From: Gammaproteobacteria bacterium | GTDB taxonomy: Bacteria; Pseudomonadota; Gammaproteobacteria; SZUA-229 | Direction of reading: 5' to 3' | NCBI GenBank assembly: GCA_015488885.1 | Contig: WFMW01000057.1 | Location: 62,001 to 126,000, forward strand | Length of the DNA stretch: 64,000 nucleotides | In this document: positions 9,325-22,095 of the stretch, piece by piece | Position numbering within the stretch: position 1 is the stretch's first letter | Layout: every line of letters starts with the position of its first letter | Position numbers and translations under genes: made by a program | Notes under the pieces: model-generated | What the model saw: only the letters and a program-made list of their open reading frames with translations | Told to the model about the DNA's origin: nothing | Databases searched by the model: none

Positions 9325-11682
9325 TTAACGATCCGGTGGCGGTGGCGCAAGCACTTCGCGTGAGCCATTAGACTGCATGGCCGAAACCACCCCCGATACT
9401 TCCATTTCTTCAACCATTCTAGCAGCACGGTTATAACCGATTTTCAGTCGCCGCTGAACATAGGAAATAGAGGCCTTACGGCTTTCGGTAACAATTTTTA
9501 CGGCTTCATCATATAAAGCATCAACATCGTCACCGTTATTGCCTGCCGGTGGTTTTTCACCTGGCAGTACCACCGCATTTTCCTGCAGGATTTCATCGAT
9601 ATAGTCCGGTTCACTCTGTTGTTTTAAAAACGCAACAACTTTATGCACTTCATGATCATCAACAAAAGCCCCGTGAATACGTATAGGCAGGCTACTGCCG
9701 GCTTCCATATATAGCATATCACCGTGGCCAAGCAGGTTTTCCGCGCCCATCTGATCGAGAATAGTACGTGAATCTACCCGCGATGAAACCTGAAAAGCGA
9801 TGCGTGTGGGAATATTGGATTTAATTAATCCGGTGACCACATCGACAGATGGCCTTTGTGTAGCCAGAATCAAATGAATCCCGGCGGCACGTGCTTTCTG
9901 GGTAATCCGGGCAATCAATTCTTCAATTTTTTTACCTACCACCATAAACAGGTCAGCAAACTCATCGACCACCACCACAATATATGGCAGCGGGGTTAAT
10001 TTCTGCGGGAAAGCACCGGGGGGTTGGTGATCGGGATTAAAGGTCGGGTCTTCCAGCGGTTTACCTGCATCAATGGCATCGCTTACCTTACGATTATAAC
10101 CGGCAATATTTCTGACCCCAAGTCCAGACATCAGTTCATAGCGACTTTCCATCTCTCCCACACACCAGCGTAAGGCATTTGCCGCTTCTTTCATATCGGT
10201 CACCACGGGCGTGAGCAGATGTGGAATACCTTCATAAACATTTAATTCAAGCATTTTCGGGTCAATCAATATCAGCCGAACCTGTTCTGGCTTGCTTTTA
10301 AATAATAAACTAAGCAATAAAGCGTTGACACAAACCGATTTACCCGAACCGGTGGTACCTGCCACCAGCAAATGCGGCATTTTACCCAGATCAGACACTA
10401 CCGGTTGGCCGCCTATATCTTTGCCCAGCCCCAGAGTTAAGGGTGAAGTGGATTTATCGTATTCTCTGGACATCAGGATTTCGCTTAAACAGACAAGCTC
10501 ACGATGTTCATTGGGTATTTCCAGACCGACGCAGGTTTTACCCGGAATAACCTCAACCACTAAAATACTGGGAACCGACAGCGAGCGTGCCAGATCTTTT
10601 GACAGCGCGGTAATTTTGCTCGCTTTTACCCCTGGTGCCGGTTCCATTTCAAAACGGGTGATGACCGGGCCGGGATGCACGGCAACCACTTCAACTTCAA
10701 CACCAAAATCGGCCAGTTTAATTTCAACCAGGCGTGACAGGGCTTCCAGTGCCTCTTTGCTAAAACCACCTTCCTGCGGTTTAGGCGGGTCAAGTAAACG
10801 CAAAGCCGGTAGTTCTGCATCGCCCGGCGTATCGAATAACTGAATCTGTTTTTCTCTGTCAACACGCTCGGATATTTTGACTTTTTTAACGACCGGTTCT
10901 ATGCGTACCTTGTTATCACCTTTGGCTTCACGTATGGCTTTTTTCTTTGCATTGGCTTTGACCAGTTGTTGGCGTTGACGTTTTGCCTGTTTACCAGCCT
11001 GTCTTTCATCCAGCCTTTCGCGAATATCTGTCATTGCCTGTTTTAACCAGACATAAACTTTCAGAGTGACCTGACCCGTCATATCAATGACTTGAAACCA
11101 GGATACCCCGCTGAATAAAGTCATGCCTGCCAGAAAAACAGACAATAATATAAGTGTTGAGCCCAGCAATCCAAGGTCACCGGCCATAGCATCACCCAAC
11201 AACCGCCCCAGATTACCACCGCTACCGCTATCCAGTGGCATAGCCTGACCAGCATCCGAGAAATGCAGACTGGCCAGGGCACAACCAGCAGCAACAGTCA
11301 GGATAAATCCGAGCCAGCGAATCGCTAACTCGTGATAATCAATTTCCCGACTTTTGGCGATATGTGTGCCTCGCAAAACCAGCCAGCCACTATAGGCAAT
11401 AATGACCACAAACAAATAGGCCAGATAACCAAACAGCGTGAATAGAACGTCTGCCACCCAGGCACCAACAACCCCGGTAGCATTATGCACCCCGCCGCGC
11501 AAACCGGTATAGGACCAGCCTGGGTCGGTGGAATTATAGGTAAACAATGCGGCGAGCAGAAATAATGCCAACGCGATAAGTATCAGCATCGTTGCTTCAC
11601 GCAAACCATGTTGTACCTGACGGCTGACAGGCGGTGTATTTTCCGCGTTTATTGTTGTTTTTTTACGGCGCGCCTGAGCCAA
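9325..11682 (-). CDS. ftsK: DNA translocase FtsK
   Basis: N-terminal TM segments, [16 protein letters not shown] Walker A, C-terminal gamma winged helix [22 protein letters not shown]. Confidence 0.97.
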   Translation of the reverse strand: MAQARRKKTTINAENTPPVSRQVQHGLREATMLILIALALFLLAALFTYNSTDPGWSYTGLRGGVHNATGVVGAWVADVLFTLFGYLAYLFVVIIAYSGWLVLRGTHIAKSREIDYHELAIRWLGFILTVAAGCALASLHFSDAGQAMPLDSGSGGNLGRLLGDAMAGDLGLLGSTLILLSVFLAGMTLFSGVSWFQVIDMTGQVTLKVYVWLKQAMTDIRERLDERQAGKQAKRQRQQLVKANAKKKAIREAKGDNKVRIEPVVKKVKISERVDREKQIQLFDTPGDAELPALRLLDPPKPQEGGFSKEALEALSRLVEIKLADFGVEVEVVAVHPGPVITRFEMEPAPGVKASKITALSKDLARSLSVPSILVVEVIPGKTCVGLEIPNEHRELVCLSEILMSREYDKSTSPLTLGLGKDIGGQPVVSDLGKMPHLLVAGTTGSGKSVCVNALLLSLLFKSKPEQVRLILIDPKMLELNVYEGIPHLLTPVVTDMKEAANALRWCVGEMESRYELMSGLGVRNIAGYNRKVSDAIDAGKPLEDPTFNPDHQPPGAFPQKLTPLPYIVVVVDEFADLFMVVGKKIEELIARITQKARAAGIHLILATQRPSVDVVTGLIKSNIPTRIAFQVSSRVDSRTILDQMGAENLLGHGDMLYMEAGSSLPIRIHGAFVDDHEVHKVVAFLKQQSEPDYIDEILQENAVVLPGEKPPAGNNGDDVDALYDEAVKIVTESRKASISYVQRRLKIGYNRAARMVEEMEVSGVVSAMQSNGSREVLAPPPPDR

Positions 11683-11768
11683 TAGATTTATCCTGAAAAA
11701 ATAGTAAGAAAAATGTCATTATAGCGCACAGATTGAGCTTATAGCTATGACTCTGGATTAATTCAGGA

Positions 11769-12830
11769 TCATCCTGAGGCTAACAGCAGTGGATCTTTAA
11801 TTTCTCCGTCTGCAACCGCCACTGCCTGCTGCAAAACCGTTTTATTCAGGCCATCTGCTGCCAGCAAATGGACATAAGGCAGGATAGCACTTGCCAGAGA
11901 CTGTGAAGATGTTCTTGGTGTCGCAGCTGGCATATTCGGCACGGCAGAATGCAGTATCCCATAGCGCAAATAACATAATGCATCGCTACTGGTGGGTTGT
12001 ATACCTTCGACACACCCCCCCTGGTCAATAGCAATATCCACAATCACGCTGCCATGACGCATCTGCTGTATAGCATGCTCGGTTAACACCACTGGCGCAC
12101 GTTGTCCTGCCCGCAAGACCGCGCCAACTATCAGATCAGCATGGCGACAAAGCTGAGTAATCAATGCCATACTGGAAAGATGGGTGGAAATCTGAGGATA
12201 GCGACTTTTTAGTGATGCCAGACGTTGTTCATTTAAATCAACCACATGTACCTGTGCACCTAAATCCATAGCCGTGGCCACTGCATGACTACCGGCAACC
12301 CCTGCTCCCAGCACCAGCACCATACCTGTTTGAGCACCATCCACACCACCCAGTAACACCCCACTGCCACCACGGTTATGAAACAACAAACTGGCTCCAC
12401 GCATTACCGCAATCCGTCCGGCAATGGCACTCATCGGTCGCAATAAAGGTAAATCACCACGATCATCGCGAACAGATTCAAAAGGTATTGCTGTTAAACC
12501 TGTCTCACATAAGCGTTTGGCCAGTGACAGGTTGGCAGCGAGATGCAGATAACTAAACAGAATATGTCGTGCCTGTAAATATTGAAGATCCTGAGCAAGT
12601 GGCTGTTTGACTTTAACAACCAGTTCAGCCTTTGCATATAAGGCTTTCGCATCAGGCATAATGACAACACCGACCTGTTGATAGCAGTTATCATCATAAC
12701 TACTACAGCTACCCGCACCGGTTTCAAGATAAACGGCATGGCCTGCTGATATCAGTGACTCACAGGCATCCGGGGTTAAACCAACACGGGTTTCCCCTGA
12801 CATAATTTCCAAAGGCAGACCTATATCCAA
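11769..12830 (-). CDS. ald: Alanine dehydrogenase
   Basis: ETRVGLTPDACESLISAGHAVYLETGAG, VLVLGAGVAGSHAVATAMDLGAQVHVVD. Confidence 0.93.
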   Translation of the reverse strand: MDIGLPLEIMSGETRVGLTPDACESLISAGHAVYLETGAGSCSSYDDNCYQQVGVVIMPDAKALYAKAELVVKVKQPLAQDLQYLQARHILFSYLHLAANLSLAKRLCETGLTAIPFESVRDDRGDLPLLRPMSAIAGRIAVMRGASLLFHNRGGSGVLLGGVDGAQTGMVLVLGAGVAGSHAVATAMDLGAQVHVVDLNEQRLASLKSRYPQISTHLSSMALITQLCRHADLIVGAVLRAGQRAPVVLTEHAIQQMRHGSVIVDIAIDQGGCVEGIQPTSSDALCYLRYGILHSAVPNMPAATPRTSSQSLASAILPYVHLLAADGLNKTVLQQAVAVADGEIKDPLLLASG

Positions 12831-13096
12831 AATCAGATCCTCAAAAGGTTAAAGGTTATACTAAGAAACCTGAACAAAGCCGGGGCAAACAGATTGTGTT
12901 CATAACTATGTCAAATATGTCAAAATTCGGCTTTTCCACAGCAGGTATTCGATTCGCAAACAAGCATCTGGGTTCAAACTGTCTATTATGACAGCTAATA
13001 GCACCATCAATTCGATATAATCAGAGGATTATTTTACGCTCAATGGCGCACTATCTGCTAATATAACGTCCATTCTATTTAAGAAGTTATTCATAA

Positions 13097-14095
<999 letters not shown>

Positions 14096-14110
14096 GCGCC
14101 TGTTTAAAAC

Positions 14111-14782
14111 ATGACCCCCATCCCCTGGCTGGAACAAACCAGTTATCATTTTCCCGATGTAGAAACCGCATTGACGGATCCCGATGGTTTACTGGCGGCC
14201 AGTCAACAACTTTATCCTGAACTGATTATTGATGCCTACAGGCAGGGTATTTTCCCCTGGTACACAGCAGGACAGCCGGTATTATGGTGGTCACCCGATC
14301 CACGCTGTGTTTTTTTCCCGAAAGATTTTCATGTTTCACGCCGTTTTCAACGTACCCTCAAACGAAATATTTTCACCATAACCACCAATACTGTTTTTCG
14401 TGAGATTATGCTGGCCTGTGCAGCACCACGAAAAAATACCCGGAAAAATGAAACCGGCACCTGGATTACAGCTGAAATGCTCGAAAACTACTGTCGTTTA
14501 CATGAAATGGGCTTTGCACATTCTATCGAATGCTGGCATCAGAACAAACTGGCTGGCGGCCTGTATGGACTGAAAATTGGTAATATATTTTTTGGCGAAT
14601 CCATGTTCAGCAAAGTAAACGATGCCTCAAAAGTTGCCCTGCATTATGTCTGCACACAAATCAGGCCTGCCCTGCTGGATGCACAGGTAAAGTCGGATCA
14701 CCTGATGCGTATGGGTGCAACAATCATCCCCCGTAAACAGTTCACGCGTATTTTGCAGATGAATATTGCAGCGCTTCCTTAA
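14111..14782 (+). CDS. aat: Leucyl/phenylalanyl-tRNA--protein transferase
   Basis: YRQGIFPWYTAGQPVLWWSPDPR; GGLYGLKIGNIFFGESMFS. Confidence 0.97.
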   Translation: MTPIPWLEQTSYHFPDVETALTDPDGLLAASQQLYPELIIDAYRQGIFPWYTAGQPVLWWSPDPRCVFFPKDFHVSRRFQRTLKRNIFTITTNTVFREIMLACAAPRKNTRKNETGTWITAEMLENYCRLHEMGFAHSIECWHQNKLAGGLYGLKIGNIFFGESMFSKVNDASKVALHYVCTQIRPALLDAQVKSDHLMRMGATIIPRKQFTRILQMNIAALP

Positions 14783-14820
14783 GCATACCTGTCAGTAATA
14801 TTCATTTACTAAGGCGAACA

Positions 14821-15624
14821 CTAATTAGTAACAGGTATGGAAAAGCGGCTGTAGCTTGCAGGCAGATCAAATAACTTTGCATCGACGTTCAGCTGTTTAT
14901 AACCAAGTAATATTTTCGTTTGCTGATTACTATGCCATTCCTGGATGGGCAGGCCTTTATCGTAATAAAGCCCTGCGTTAAAAATCTGATCAATGAGATA
15001 ACACGGTGTCTGCACCGATTTTATGGTGTTTTTTAACATAACGACCTGCTGTGCTGAAATAAGCTGCTGATATTTTTTTAATATCCGAGTGACCGCAGGT
15101 AACAATCCTTTTACCAATTGTATCGTCATACAGGTTTGTCTGTTTTTATTTTTACCTGAAAAAACCCGATAATTATAAATAGTTTTTCCTGCTACTTTTG
15201 GTGCATTGACCAGTGGCATATATTCGATGACTGGATGAATATTCAAATTGTCGGCAGGCTTATTTTTCGCCCCGTTTTTCGGATTGATAACCAGTATCCG
15301 CCTGTCGAAATGACTGAGACTATAAATAATGTTTTTTTTACCATCAAAAATAATATAACCGCTATTATCACCGAGGGTATCAATACGTATATAGCGTTTT
15401 GATACCAGCATTCTGACTTTATAGGCATCGACGCCAGGTTCAGTTTCCTGATACTGTAACTGGTAAACTTTTATTGTTGATGATTTATTTTTATTGACTG
15501 CTGCAAAAGCAATCGTAAAAAAAATACTGTGTGTCAGTAACAGCATGGTAAAAGCTATGTTAGAAGTAAATTGTTTCATTATGCTTGCATAGAATTTATG
15601 ATACGATTCATTAAATCTATTCAT
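14821..15624 (-). CDS. Exported protein of unknown function (alternative start at 15579)
   Basis: Hydrophobic N-terminal signal (MKQFTSNIAFTMLLLTHSIFFTIAFA), no family recognised; start overlaps the upstream DUF455 stop codon. Confidence 0.7.
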   Translation of the reverse strand: MNRFNESYHKFYASIMKQFTSNIAFTMLLLTHSIFFTIAFAAVNKNKSSTIKVYQLQYQETEPGVDAYKVRMLVSKRYIRIDTLGDNSGYIIFDGKKNIIYSLSHFDRRILVINPKNGAKNKPADNLNIHPVIEYMPLVNAPKVAGKTIYNYRVFSGKNKNRQTCMTIQLVKGLLPAVTRILKKYQQLISAQQVVMLKNTIKSVQTPCYLIDQIFNAGLYYDKGLPIQEWHSNQQTKILLGYKQLNVDAKLFDLPASYSRFSIPVTN

Positions 15625-16463
15625 TAAATGGTCTTGTGTAAGTGACTTCGCTGGATTAAATTCTCCATCTCCTGCCGGGTAAAACCTGCCTGATAACGAG
15701 CCTGCATATCAAAAGGCCCGAATGAGGCATTTTGCATATATTTATCCAGCAAATGACTAAAGGTTGATTCTGCATCCAGATCTCGCTGTTGACACAGATA
15801 ATTAAACCACTTCGTTCCTGTTTTGACATGGCCGATTTCATCATTAAAGATTATTGTTAATAGTTTAACCAGTTTGGTTTGTGACTGAGCCTGGAGTTTT
15901 TTTATCATCCCCGGGGTAACATCCAGCCCCCTTGCTTCCAGAACCCGTGGTACCAGAGCCATCCGCACAAGTACATCAAAATCTGTTTTTAACGCCATTT
16001 CCCAAAGCCCATTATGTGCCGCTAGATCACCATAATGTACCCCATTATCGGCCAGATAATCGGCTACTAGCGTAAAGTGACGGGCTTCTTCCTCAGCCAC
16101 CAGACACCAGTCATGGTAATAGTCCTCAGGCATGGTTTGAAATCGATAGACGGCATCCAGCGCCAGATTAATCGCATTAAATTCAATATGAGCAATCGCA
16201 TGAACCAGACTTAATCGCCCCGCAGTAGTATTAAAATTTCGTCGTGGTACTTTTCGAGGATGCACCAGTTCCGGTTTATCCGGACGCCCCGGAACCGGCA
16301 ATGCAGAAATTTTTTCTGTAGGTGTTAAGGTTAACTCAGCGGTCAACCATTGTTGCCTTAATTGTTGTGTACGCGCTACTTTTTCTATTGGGTTGTTTAT
16401 TAACAGACATTCATATGCCTGCTGAAATAAACTTGATGTGGGTAAATTACGGCCTGTTTCCAT
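15624..16463 (-). CDS. DUF455 ferritin-like protein
   Basis: AHIEFNAINLALDA, WCLVAEEEARHF, FNDEIGHVKTGTKWF di-iron-type E/H pattern. Confidence 0.85.
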   Translation of the reverse strand: METGRNLPTSSLFQQAYECLLINNPIEKVARTQQLRQQWLTAELTLTPTEKISALPVPGRPDKPELVHPRKVPRRNFNTTAGRLSLVHAIAHIEFNAINLALDAVYRFQTMPEDYYHDWCLVAEEEARHFTLVADYLADNGVHYGDLAAHNGLWEMALKTDFDVLVRMALVPRVLEARGLDVTPGMIKKLQAQSQTKLVKLLTIIFNDEIGHVKTGTKWFNYLCQQRDLDAESTFSHLLDKYMQNASFGPFDMQARYQAGFTRQEMENLIQRSHLHKTI

Positions 16464-16612
16464 GTCGTTAGTTTAGCTGTTTAGCCTGATTATTGCATAC
16501 ATCCCGTGTTCAAACTTATTCCATATCAGGAAATACCTGAACAACCCGTTAACCATTATCAGCCTGATAACGGTTAACGGGTTTATATAAACCAGATTTA
16601 TACAAAAACAGA

Positions 16613-16870
16613 CTAAAAAGTAAAGTTCGCCTGATTTTTCTTCAGTGTTTTAATCCCGACACCTTTTACTTTTGCCAGATCATCAATGGAATGATATTTA
16701 CCATTGATTTTGCGGTAGTCAACAATCGCCTGGGCACGACTCTGGCCAATACCCTTCATCGTACTGGCAATCGTTTTTGCATCAGCCATATTGATATTGA
16801 CTTTTGCAGCAAATACAGATGAAGAGACTGACAGTAATAAGAGAAAAAATAAAGTAGATAATGATTTCAT
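16613..16870 (-). CDS. ComEA-family helix-hairpin-helix DNA-binding protein
   Basis: Signal peptide then VNINMADAKTIASTMKGIGQSRAQAIVDYRKINGKYHSIDDLAKVKGVG. Confidence 0.88.
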   Translation of the reverse strand: MKSLSTLFFLLLLSVSSSVFAAKVNINMADAKTIASTMKGIGQSRAQAIVDYRKINGKYHSIDDLAKVKGVGIKTLKKNQANFTF

Positions 16871-16988
16871 TGTTACATCCCTGGATTAACATCCAATAGT
16901 TATAGTTAATAGATAACTGTATAAACCTGTAGGCAGCTACAAGCCCATGCAGTAACGCTACCTTATTAAAATCGGTGATTAACCGCTA

Positions 16989-17735
16989 TCAGCGAATGCT
17001 GTTATTGATTGTAAGAATCACCTTACACGGATCTTTTGCCTGAGTGACAGGCCGTCCAATAACCAGATAATTAACACCATTGTTTATTGCCTGCTCTGGT
17101 GTGCAGATACGCAGCTGATCATCGCTTGAATCCGTTGCCAGGCGGATACCTGGAGTAACCAGATTAAACTCAGCTCCCAGTGTCTTTCGTAGCATAGCCG
17201 CTTCCTGTGCCGAGCAGACGACACCATCCAGACCGGCAGTCTGTGCCATGGTTGCCAGTTTGCGGACAAAAGCGACCGGTGTCGAGGCAATACCAAGTGC
17301 ATCCAGTTCTTTCTGACCACTACTGGTTAAAAGGGTCACTGCGATCAACAAGGGCGAATCAGCCGTATTAAGTACATTTCGTGCCGCTTCCATCATGGCC
17401 TGCCCACCCATGGCATGCACATTCATCATCCAGACGCCCAGATCAGCCGCTACACGACAGGCACTGCCAACGGTATGAGGGATGTCATGATATTTTAAAT
17501 CCAGAAAAACATCAAAACCTTTTGCAACCAGTATCTTAACCAATGATGGGCCACAACTGGTAAATAATTCTTTACCTACTTTTACCCGACATAAATCAGG
17601 ATCGATCTGTTCAACAAAATGAAGCGTGGTATCTTCATCTGAAAAATCCAGCGCCACAATCAGACGTTTTTCCAGAGGCTTTTCACATGCAGGTTTTTTA
17701 GCTTTATCCGATGGAGTATTATTTTCAGGCATCAA
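16989..17735 (-). CDS. pyrF: Orotidine-5'-phosphate decarboxylase
   Basis: LIVALDFSDEDT, FLDLKYHDIPHTV, VNYLVIGRPVTQAKDP. Confidence 0.97.
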   Translation of the reverse strand: MMPENNTPSDKAKKPACEKPLEKRLIVALDFSDEDTTLHFVEQIDPDLCRVKVGKELFTSCGPSLVKILVAKGFDVFLDLKYHDIPHTVGSACRVAADLGVWMMNVHAMGGQAMMEAARNVLNTADSPLLIAVTLLTSSGQKELDALGIASTPVAFVRKLATMAQTAGLDGVVCSAQEAAMLRKTLGAEFNLVTPGIRLATDSSDDQLRICTPEQAINNGVNYLVIGRPVTQAKDPCKVILTINNSIR

Positions 17736-17761
17736 TATTGATAGATCCTCTGTTGTTCATT

Positions 17762-18946
17762 TTATATATTACTCATTTTACAGGTATCACCCAGCAATGG
17801 TTTAATCTTCCCCCAATGACTACAGCTGGGACACAGCCAGTAATGCGTGTTGGTATTAAAGCCACACTGACGGCAACGGAATGCCATCCTTTCCTTTTGC
17901 ATTGAACCAAGTGCTCCTTTCATATCATCACACAGTGTCTGTGTATTAATATCAGTAAACTTATATGACAGTAGTTTTTGCATACCTTCAAGGCTGGGCT
18001 GTTGCCTTAGTTTTATTGATAGATATTGCACCGCTGATGATTTTCCTTTTATCTGTTCAAGTACATCGGTAATAACCGTTTGTAGAAATAATTTTTCATG
18101 ACGTTGTTCAAGCGCTAACAGGTAAGTATAAAATTCATTTAACGCAGATAACTGTGTATAACAGATTAGCATTGCATCCATTATTAACGTCATCGACTCA
18201 ACATCCTGATTTTCAATACCTGCAAAATAATTTATCGCAGCGCGATATTTACCTTCACGCTGACTTTGTTCAGCAAGTAATATTGATGCCCGTACACAGT
18301 TACTATCATAACTTAATGCTTTTTCAGTATTATTTAATAATTGCTTAATGTCACCTTTGGTACGTGCCATCTCAGCCAGTTCACAATAATACTGTGCAAT
18401 CATCGGCCCCTTAACAGAAGCGTTAACCTTATACAATTCAACAGCAATATCAATGGCTTTGTACCAATCTTTTTCCTGCTGATAGATTAAAATAAGGTTT
18501 TGCCTGGCCACTTTTGACTGTTTGTCTTCAATAAGCACTTCCTTGAATAAACCTTCTGCACGATCAAACCAGCCTGCACCAAGGTAGTCAAAACCCAGTT
18601 CAAGTAAAATTTTACTGCGATATTTTTCTGGCAAAGACGGGCGTCCAATCAGCCCCTGATGAATTTTTATGGCCTTGTCCATTTCGCCATTTTTGCGGTA
18701 GATTTTCCCCAGTGCAAAATGGGTATCAATAGTGTCCCAGTCAGTTTCAACCAGTTTAACAAAAACATCAAGTGCCTTACCCTGCTCATCGTTAAGCAGA
18801 TAATTTAGCCCTTTAAAATAATCGGATGACAGGTTGGATTGCTGTTTACTGTTTTTCTGTTTATGACGAAACAATAACCATAAAACAACAATAAGCAAAG
18901 GGAAAATGGCCAGTGACCATATAGATATCCGGGTGAAATCAAACAT
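17762..18946 (-). CDS. lapB: Lipopolysaccharide assembly protein B (TPR, rubredoxin-like C-terminus)
   Basis: N-terminal TM, TPR repeats, C-terminal FRCRQCGFNTNTHYWLCPSCSHWGKIKP; located between pyrF and ihfB. Confidence 0.93.
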   Translation of the reverse strand: MFDFTRISIWSLAIFPLLIVVLWLLFRHKQKNSKQQSNLSSDYFKGLNYLLNDEQGKALDVFVKLVETDWDTIDTHFALGKIYRKNGEMDKAIKIHQGLIGRPSLPEKYRSKILLELGFDYLGAGWFDRAEGLFKEVLIEDKQSKVARQNLILIYQQEKDWYKAIDIAVELYKVNASVKGPMIAQYYCELAEMARTKGDIKQLLNNTEKALSYDSNCVRASILLAEQSQREGKYRAAINYFAGIENQDVESMTLIMDAMLICYTQLSALNEFYTYLLALEQRHEKLFLQTVITDVLEQIKGKSSAVQYLSIKLRQQPSLEGMQKLLSYKFTDINTQTLCDDMKGALGSMQKERMAFRCRQCGFNTNTHYWLCPSCSHWGKIKPLLGDTCKMSNI

Positions 18947-19138
18947 GTTTATGGCAGAGAAATGCTGAATTAACTCTGATTGATGAAATGGCTATTCAAA
19001 ATAATGAAAATAAAATCTGTGTCGCAGCAAACAGACTGCAACATCTTGATTAAGTTGAACAGGTAAGCCAGGAAAAATTAAAACCGCCATTTGGTATATA
19101 CCTGAATACGTACTTGCAAATAAAACTATCAGGCTGTT

Positions 19139-19459
19139 TCAGGCCTTATTTATGGAATTATTCACCCGTTCACGTAATTCCTTGCCAGGTTTAAAATGCG
19201 GGACATACTTACCTGGTAGCATGACAGAACCACCTGTTTTTGGATTTCTGCCTGAGCGTGGCGGTCGGTAGTGTAATGAAAAACTACCAAACCCGCGTAC
19301 CTCTATCCGTTCACCACTGGCCAGTGATGCGCTCATTAGTTCCAGCAATCCCTTAACCGCAAGCTCAACATCCTTATAAGCCAGGTGACTTTGCTTACGT
19401 GCAATACGTTCAATCAATTCAGATTTCATCATTGCATTTGTCAGCATTTCTTCAGTCAT
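19139..19459 (-). CDS. ihfB: Integration host factor subunit beta
   Basis: HU/IHF fold: [45 protein letters not shown]. Confidence 0.96.
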   Translation of the reverse strand: MTEEMLTNAMMKSELIERIARKQSHLAYKDVELAVKGLLELMSASLASGERIEVRGFGSFSLHYRPPRSGRNPKTGGSVMLPGKYVPHFKPGKELRERVNNSINKA

Positions 19460-19584
19460 AGCATTAACCCTTCCTCAATTTGCTTTATCAATACATAGTA
19501 ATGCCCATCATCGAGCATTATTCAGGGCAGATAATATCTGCCCTGAATATCCATTTATTATCGCCCTGATTTACTCAACAGCAT

Positions 19585-21267
19585 TTAATCTCCTGCTTTC
19601 ATTTGCTCTTTTAGCAGATCACCTAATGTTGGTGCCGCACCGGTTGTTGAATCCTGATGATCAGAATAGTCTTTCAGCGCTTCATTTTCATCATCATAAT
19701 CCTTGGCTTTAATGGATAATGCAATGCCTCGATTCTTACGGTCAACACCCAGCAATTTGGCTTCGACTTTATCACCGACTTTCAATACCGTTGAGGCATC
19801 TTCTACCCGGTCACGGGAAAGTTCAGAAGCACGCAGTGTGCCTTCAACGCCCTCACCCAGATCAATAATTGCCGCTTTGGCATCAACAGAAAGTACCGTG
19901 CCTTTTACAATAGAACCTTTCTTGTTTGCAGCGATAAAAGTAGAAATCGGATCCTGTTCCATTTGTTTGATACCCAGTGAAATACGCTCACGTTCTGCAT
20001 CAATAGATAGAACAACCGCCTCGATGGTATCGCCTTTTTTGAATTCACGAATGGCTTCTTCACCTGAATCATCCCAGGATATATCTGACATATGAATAAG
20101 GCCGTCAATTTCACCATTAAGACCAACAAAGATACCGAAGTCAGTGATAGATTTAATAGTACCACTTACCCTGTCACCCTTATTATGTGTGGCAAAGAAC
20201 TCATCCCATGGGTTTGGTAGACACTGTTTCATACCCAGTGAAATCCGACGACGTTCTTCATCGATATCCAGAATCATGACTTCTTTTTCTTCACCCAGAG
20301 TCACCACCGTTGCAGGATTAACATTTTTATTGGTCCAGTCCATTTCAGAAACGTGCACCAGACCTTCAACACCGTCTTCAATTTCAACAAAACAACCGTA
20401 ATCGGTAATATTACTGACTTTACCAAACAGACGTGAACCTTCAGGATAACGACGGGCAATTTCAGTCCAGGGATCTTCGCCTAACTGCTTCAGACCCAGT
20501 GAAACTCGCGTTTTTTCCTTATCAAACTTAAGCACCATGACTTCAACTTCCTGACCAACTTCGACAATTTCAGAAGGATGACGAACACGTTTCCATGCCA
20601 TATCCGTAATATGTAACAGGCCATCAACACCACCCAGATCAAGGAAGGCACCATAATCGGTAAGATTTTTAACCACACCTTTAATGGGTTTACCTTCTTC
20701 AATGCTGTTAAGCAATGCCTCACGCTCTTCACTGTATTCGTTCTCAACCACAGCACGACGGGATACAACAACATTATTACGTTTCTGATCCAGCTTGATA
20801 ACTTTAAATTCCAGTTCTTTATTTTCCAGGTAAGCTGTATCACGCACTGGTCGAACATCAACCAGAGAACCTGGTAGAAAGGCACGAATATCACCCAGCT
20901 CAACGGTAAAGCCACCTTTGACTTTACCGGTAATAACACCTTTGATGATTTCTTCATCTTCAAAGGATTTTTCAAGATTGATCCATGCTTTCGCACGTTT
21001 GGCTTTTTCACGTGAAAGGCGGGTTTCGCCAAAGCCATCTTCAACGGCTTCCAGTACTACTTCAACTTCATCACCCACTTCCACTTCGAGTTCACCCGCC
21101 ATATTGGTGAACTGACTGACGGGGATAACTCCTTCAGATTTTAGACCTGCTGAAACAATAACATAACCATCAGAGATGTCGGTAACGGTTCCAATAACAA
21201 CGTTACCGGCTCCCATATCGGTTTCACGCAGGCTTTCTTCAAATAATTCGGCAAAATTTTCGGACAT
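19585..21267 (-). CDS. rpsA: 30S ribosomal protein S1
   Basis: Six S1 domains; start [13 protein letters not shown] at 21267. Confidence 0.98.
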   Translation of the reverse strand: MSENFAELFEESLRETDMGAGNVVIGTVTDISDGYVIVSAGLKSEGVIPVSQFTNMAGELEVEVGDEVEVVLEAVEDGFGETRLSREKAKRAKAWINLEKSFEDEEIIKGVITGKVKGGFTVELGDIRAFLPGSLVDVRPVRDTAYLENKELEFKVIKLDQKRNNVVVSRRAVVENEYSEEREALLNSIEEGKPIKGVVKNLTDYGAFLDLGGVDGLLHITDMAWKRVRHPSEIVEVGQEVEVMVLKFDKEKTRVSLGLKQLGEDPWTEIARRYPEGSRLFGKVSNITDYGCFVEIEDGVEGLVHVSEMDWTNKNVNPATVVTLGEEKEVMILDIDEERRRISLGMKQCLPNPWDEFFATHNKGDRVSGTIKSITDFGIFVGLNGEIDGLIHMSDISWDDSGEEAIREFKKGDTIEAVVLSIDAERERISLGIKQMEQDPISTFIAANKKGSIVKGTVLSVDAKAAIIDLGEGVEGTLRASELSRDRVEDASTVLKVGDKVEAKLLGVDRKNRGIALSIKAKDYDDENEALKDYSDHQDSTTGAAPTLGDLLKEQMKAGD

Positions 21268-21411
21268 AATAGTTTGATTAAAATAAGAGTTGTAAGTGTT
21301 TATCTGTATAAGAGACACAGAAATGAACACGGCTAGTTAATAAAACGGCCTGTCATTGGACAGACCACCTGTTTATACAAAGTTACTAATAACCACCACT
21401 ACTAAGTAGCT

Positions 21412-22095
21412 TCAGGTGACAGTAACAATGCGTTTTTGTACCCACTTCATTACTATGCTATAAACTTCATCAATATTATATTGTGTCGTATCAACAATGA
21501 TTGCATCGTCAGCAGGTTTAAGCGGTGCACTAGCCCGATTCATATCCCGTTGATCACGATGTTGCAAGTCTTCAGTGAGATTCGCTAGGTTAACATCTAT
21601 TCCCTTTTCTTTCAACTGCTTATAACGTCTATTTGCTCTTTCTCCAGGTGTAGCCGTTAAATAAATTTTAAGTGATGCATCAGGAAAAACCACCGTCCCC
21701 ATATCACGGCCATCGGCAACCAGACCTGGTGAACGCAAAAAAGCCCGCTGTCGCGCCAATAGAGCCTCACGTACGGCTGGCATGGCTGCTACTTTTGAGG
21801 CCAGAACACCTACCTCTTCACTGCGAATAAGCTGGTTAACTTCTTCATTATCCAGATAAATTTCAAGATTACCCCCATCCTCACGGTATTCTACCGCCAG
21901 TGATTTTGCCAGCATCGCAATACATTCTTCATCGGGCATTACATTTTCACGTGACACCTTTAATGCCGTCAGACGATACAGAGAACCACTATCGAGAATA
22001 TGCCAGCCCAGATTTCTTGCAACAAGCAGACAGATGGTGCCTTTACCTACGCCACTTGGGCCATCCAGACAAATCACTGCTGGCTTATTCATCAC
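21412..22095 (-). CDS. cmk: Cytidylate kinase
   Basis: ICLDGPSGVGKGTICLLVA, DGRDMGTVVFPDASLKIYLTA. Confidence 0.97.
   Translation of the reverse strand: MMNKPAVICLDGPSGVGKGTICLLVARNLGWHILDSGSLYRLTALKVSRENVMPDEECIAMLAKSLAVEYREDGGNLEIYLDNEEVNQLIRSEEVGVLASKVAAMPAVREALLARQRAFLRSPGLVADGRDMGTVVFPDASLKIYLTATPGERANRRYKQLKEKGIDVNLANLTEDLQHRDQRDMNRASAPLKPADDAIIVDTTQYNIDEVYSIVMKWVQKRIVTVT

Noticed and set aside
10292-10843. 183-aa plus-strand ORF opposite ftsK
   Set aside because: Antisense to highly conserved FtsK motor sequence; no protein-like features
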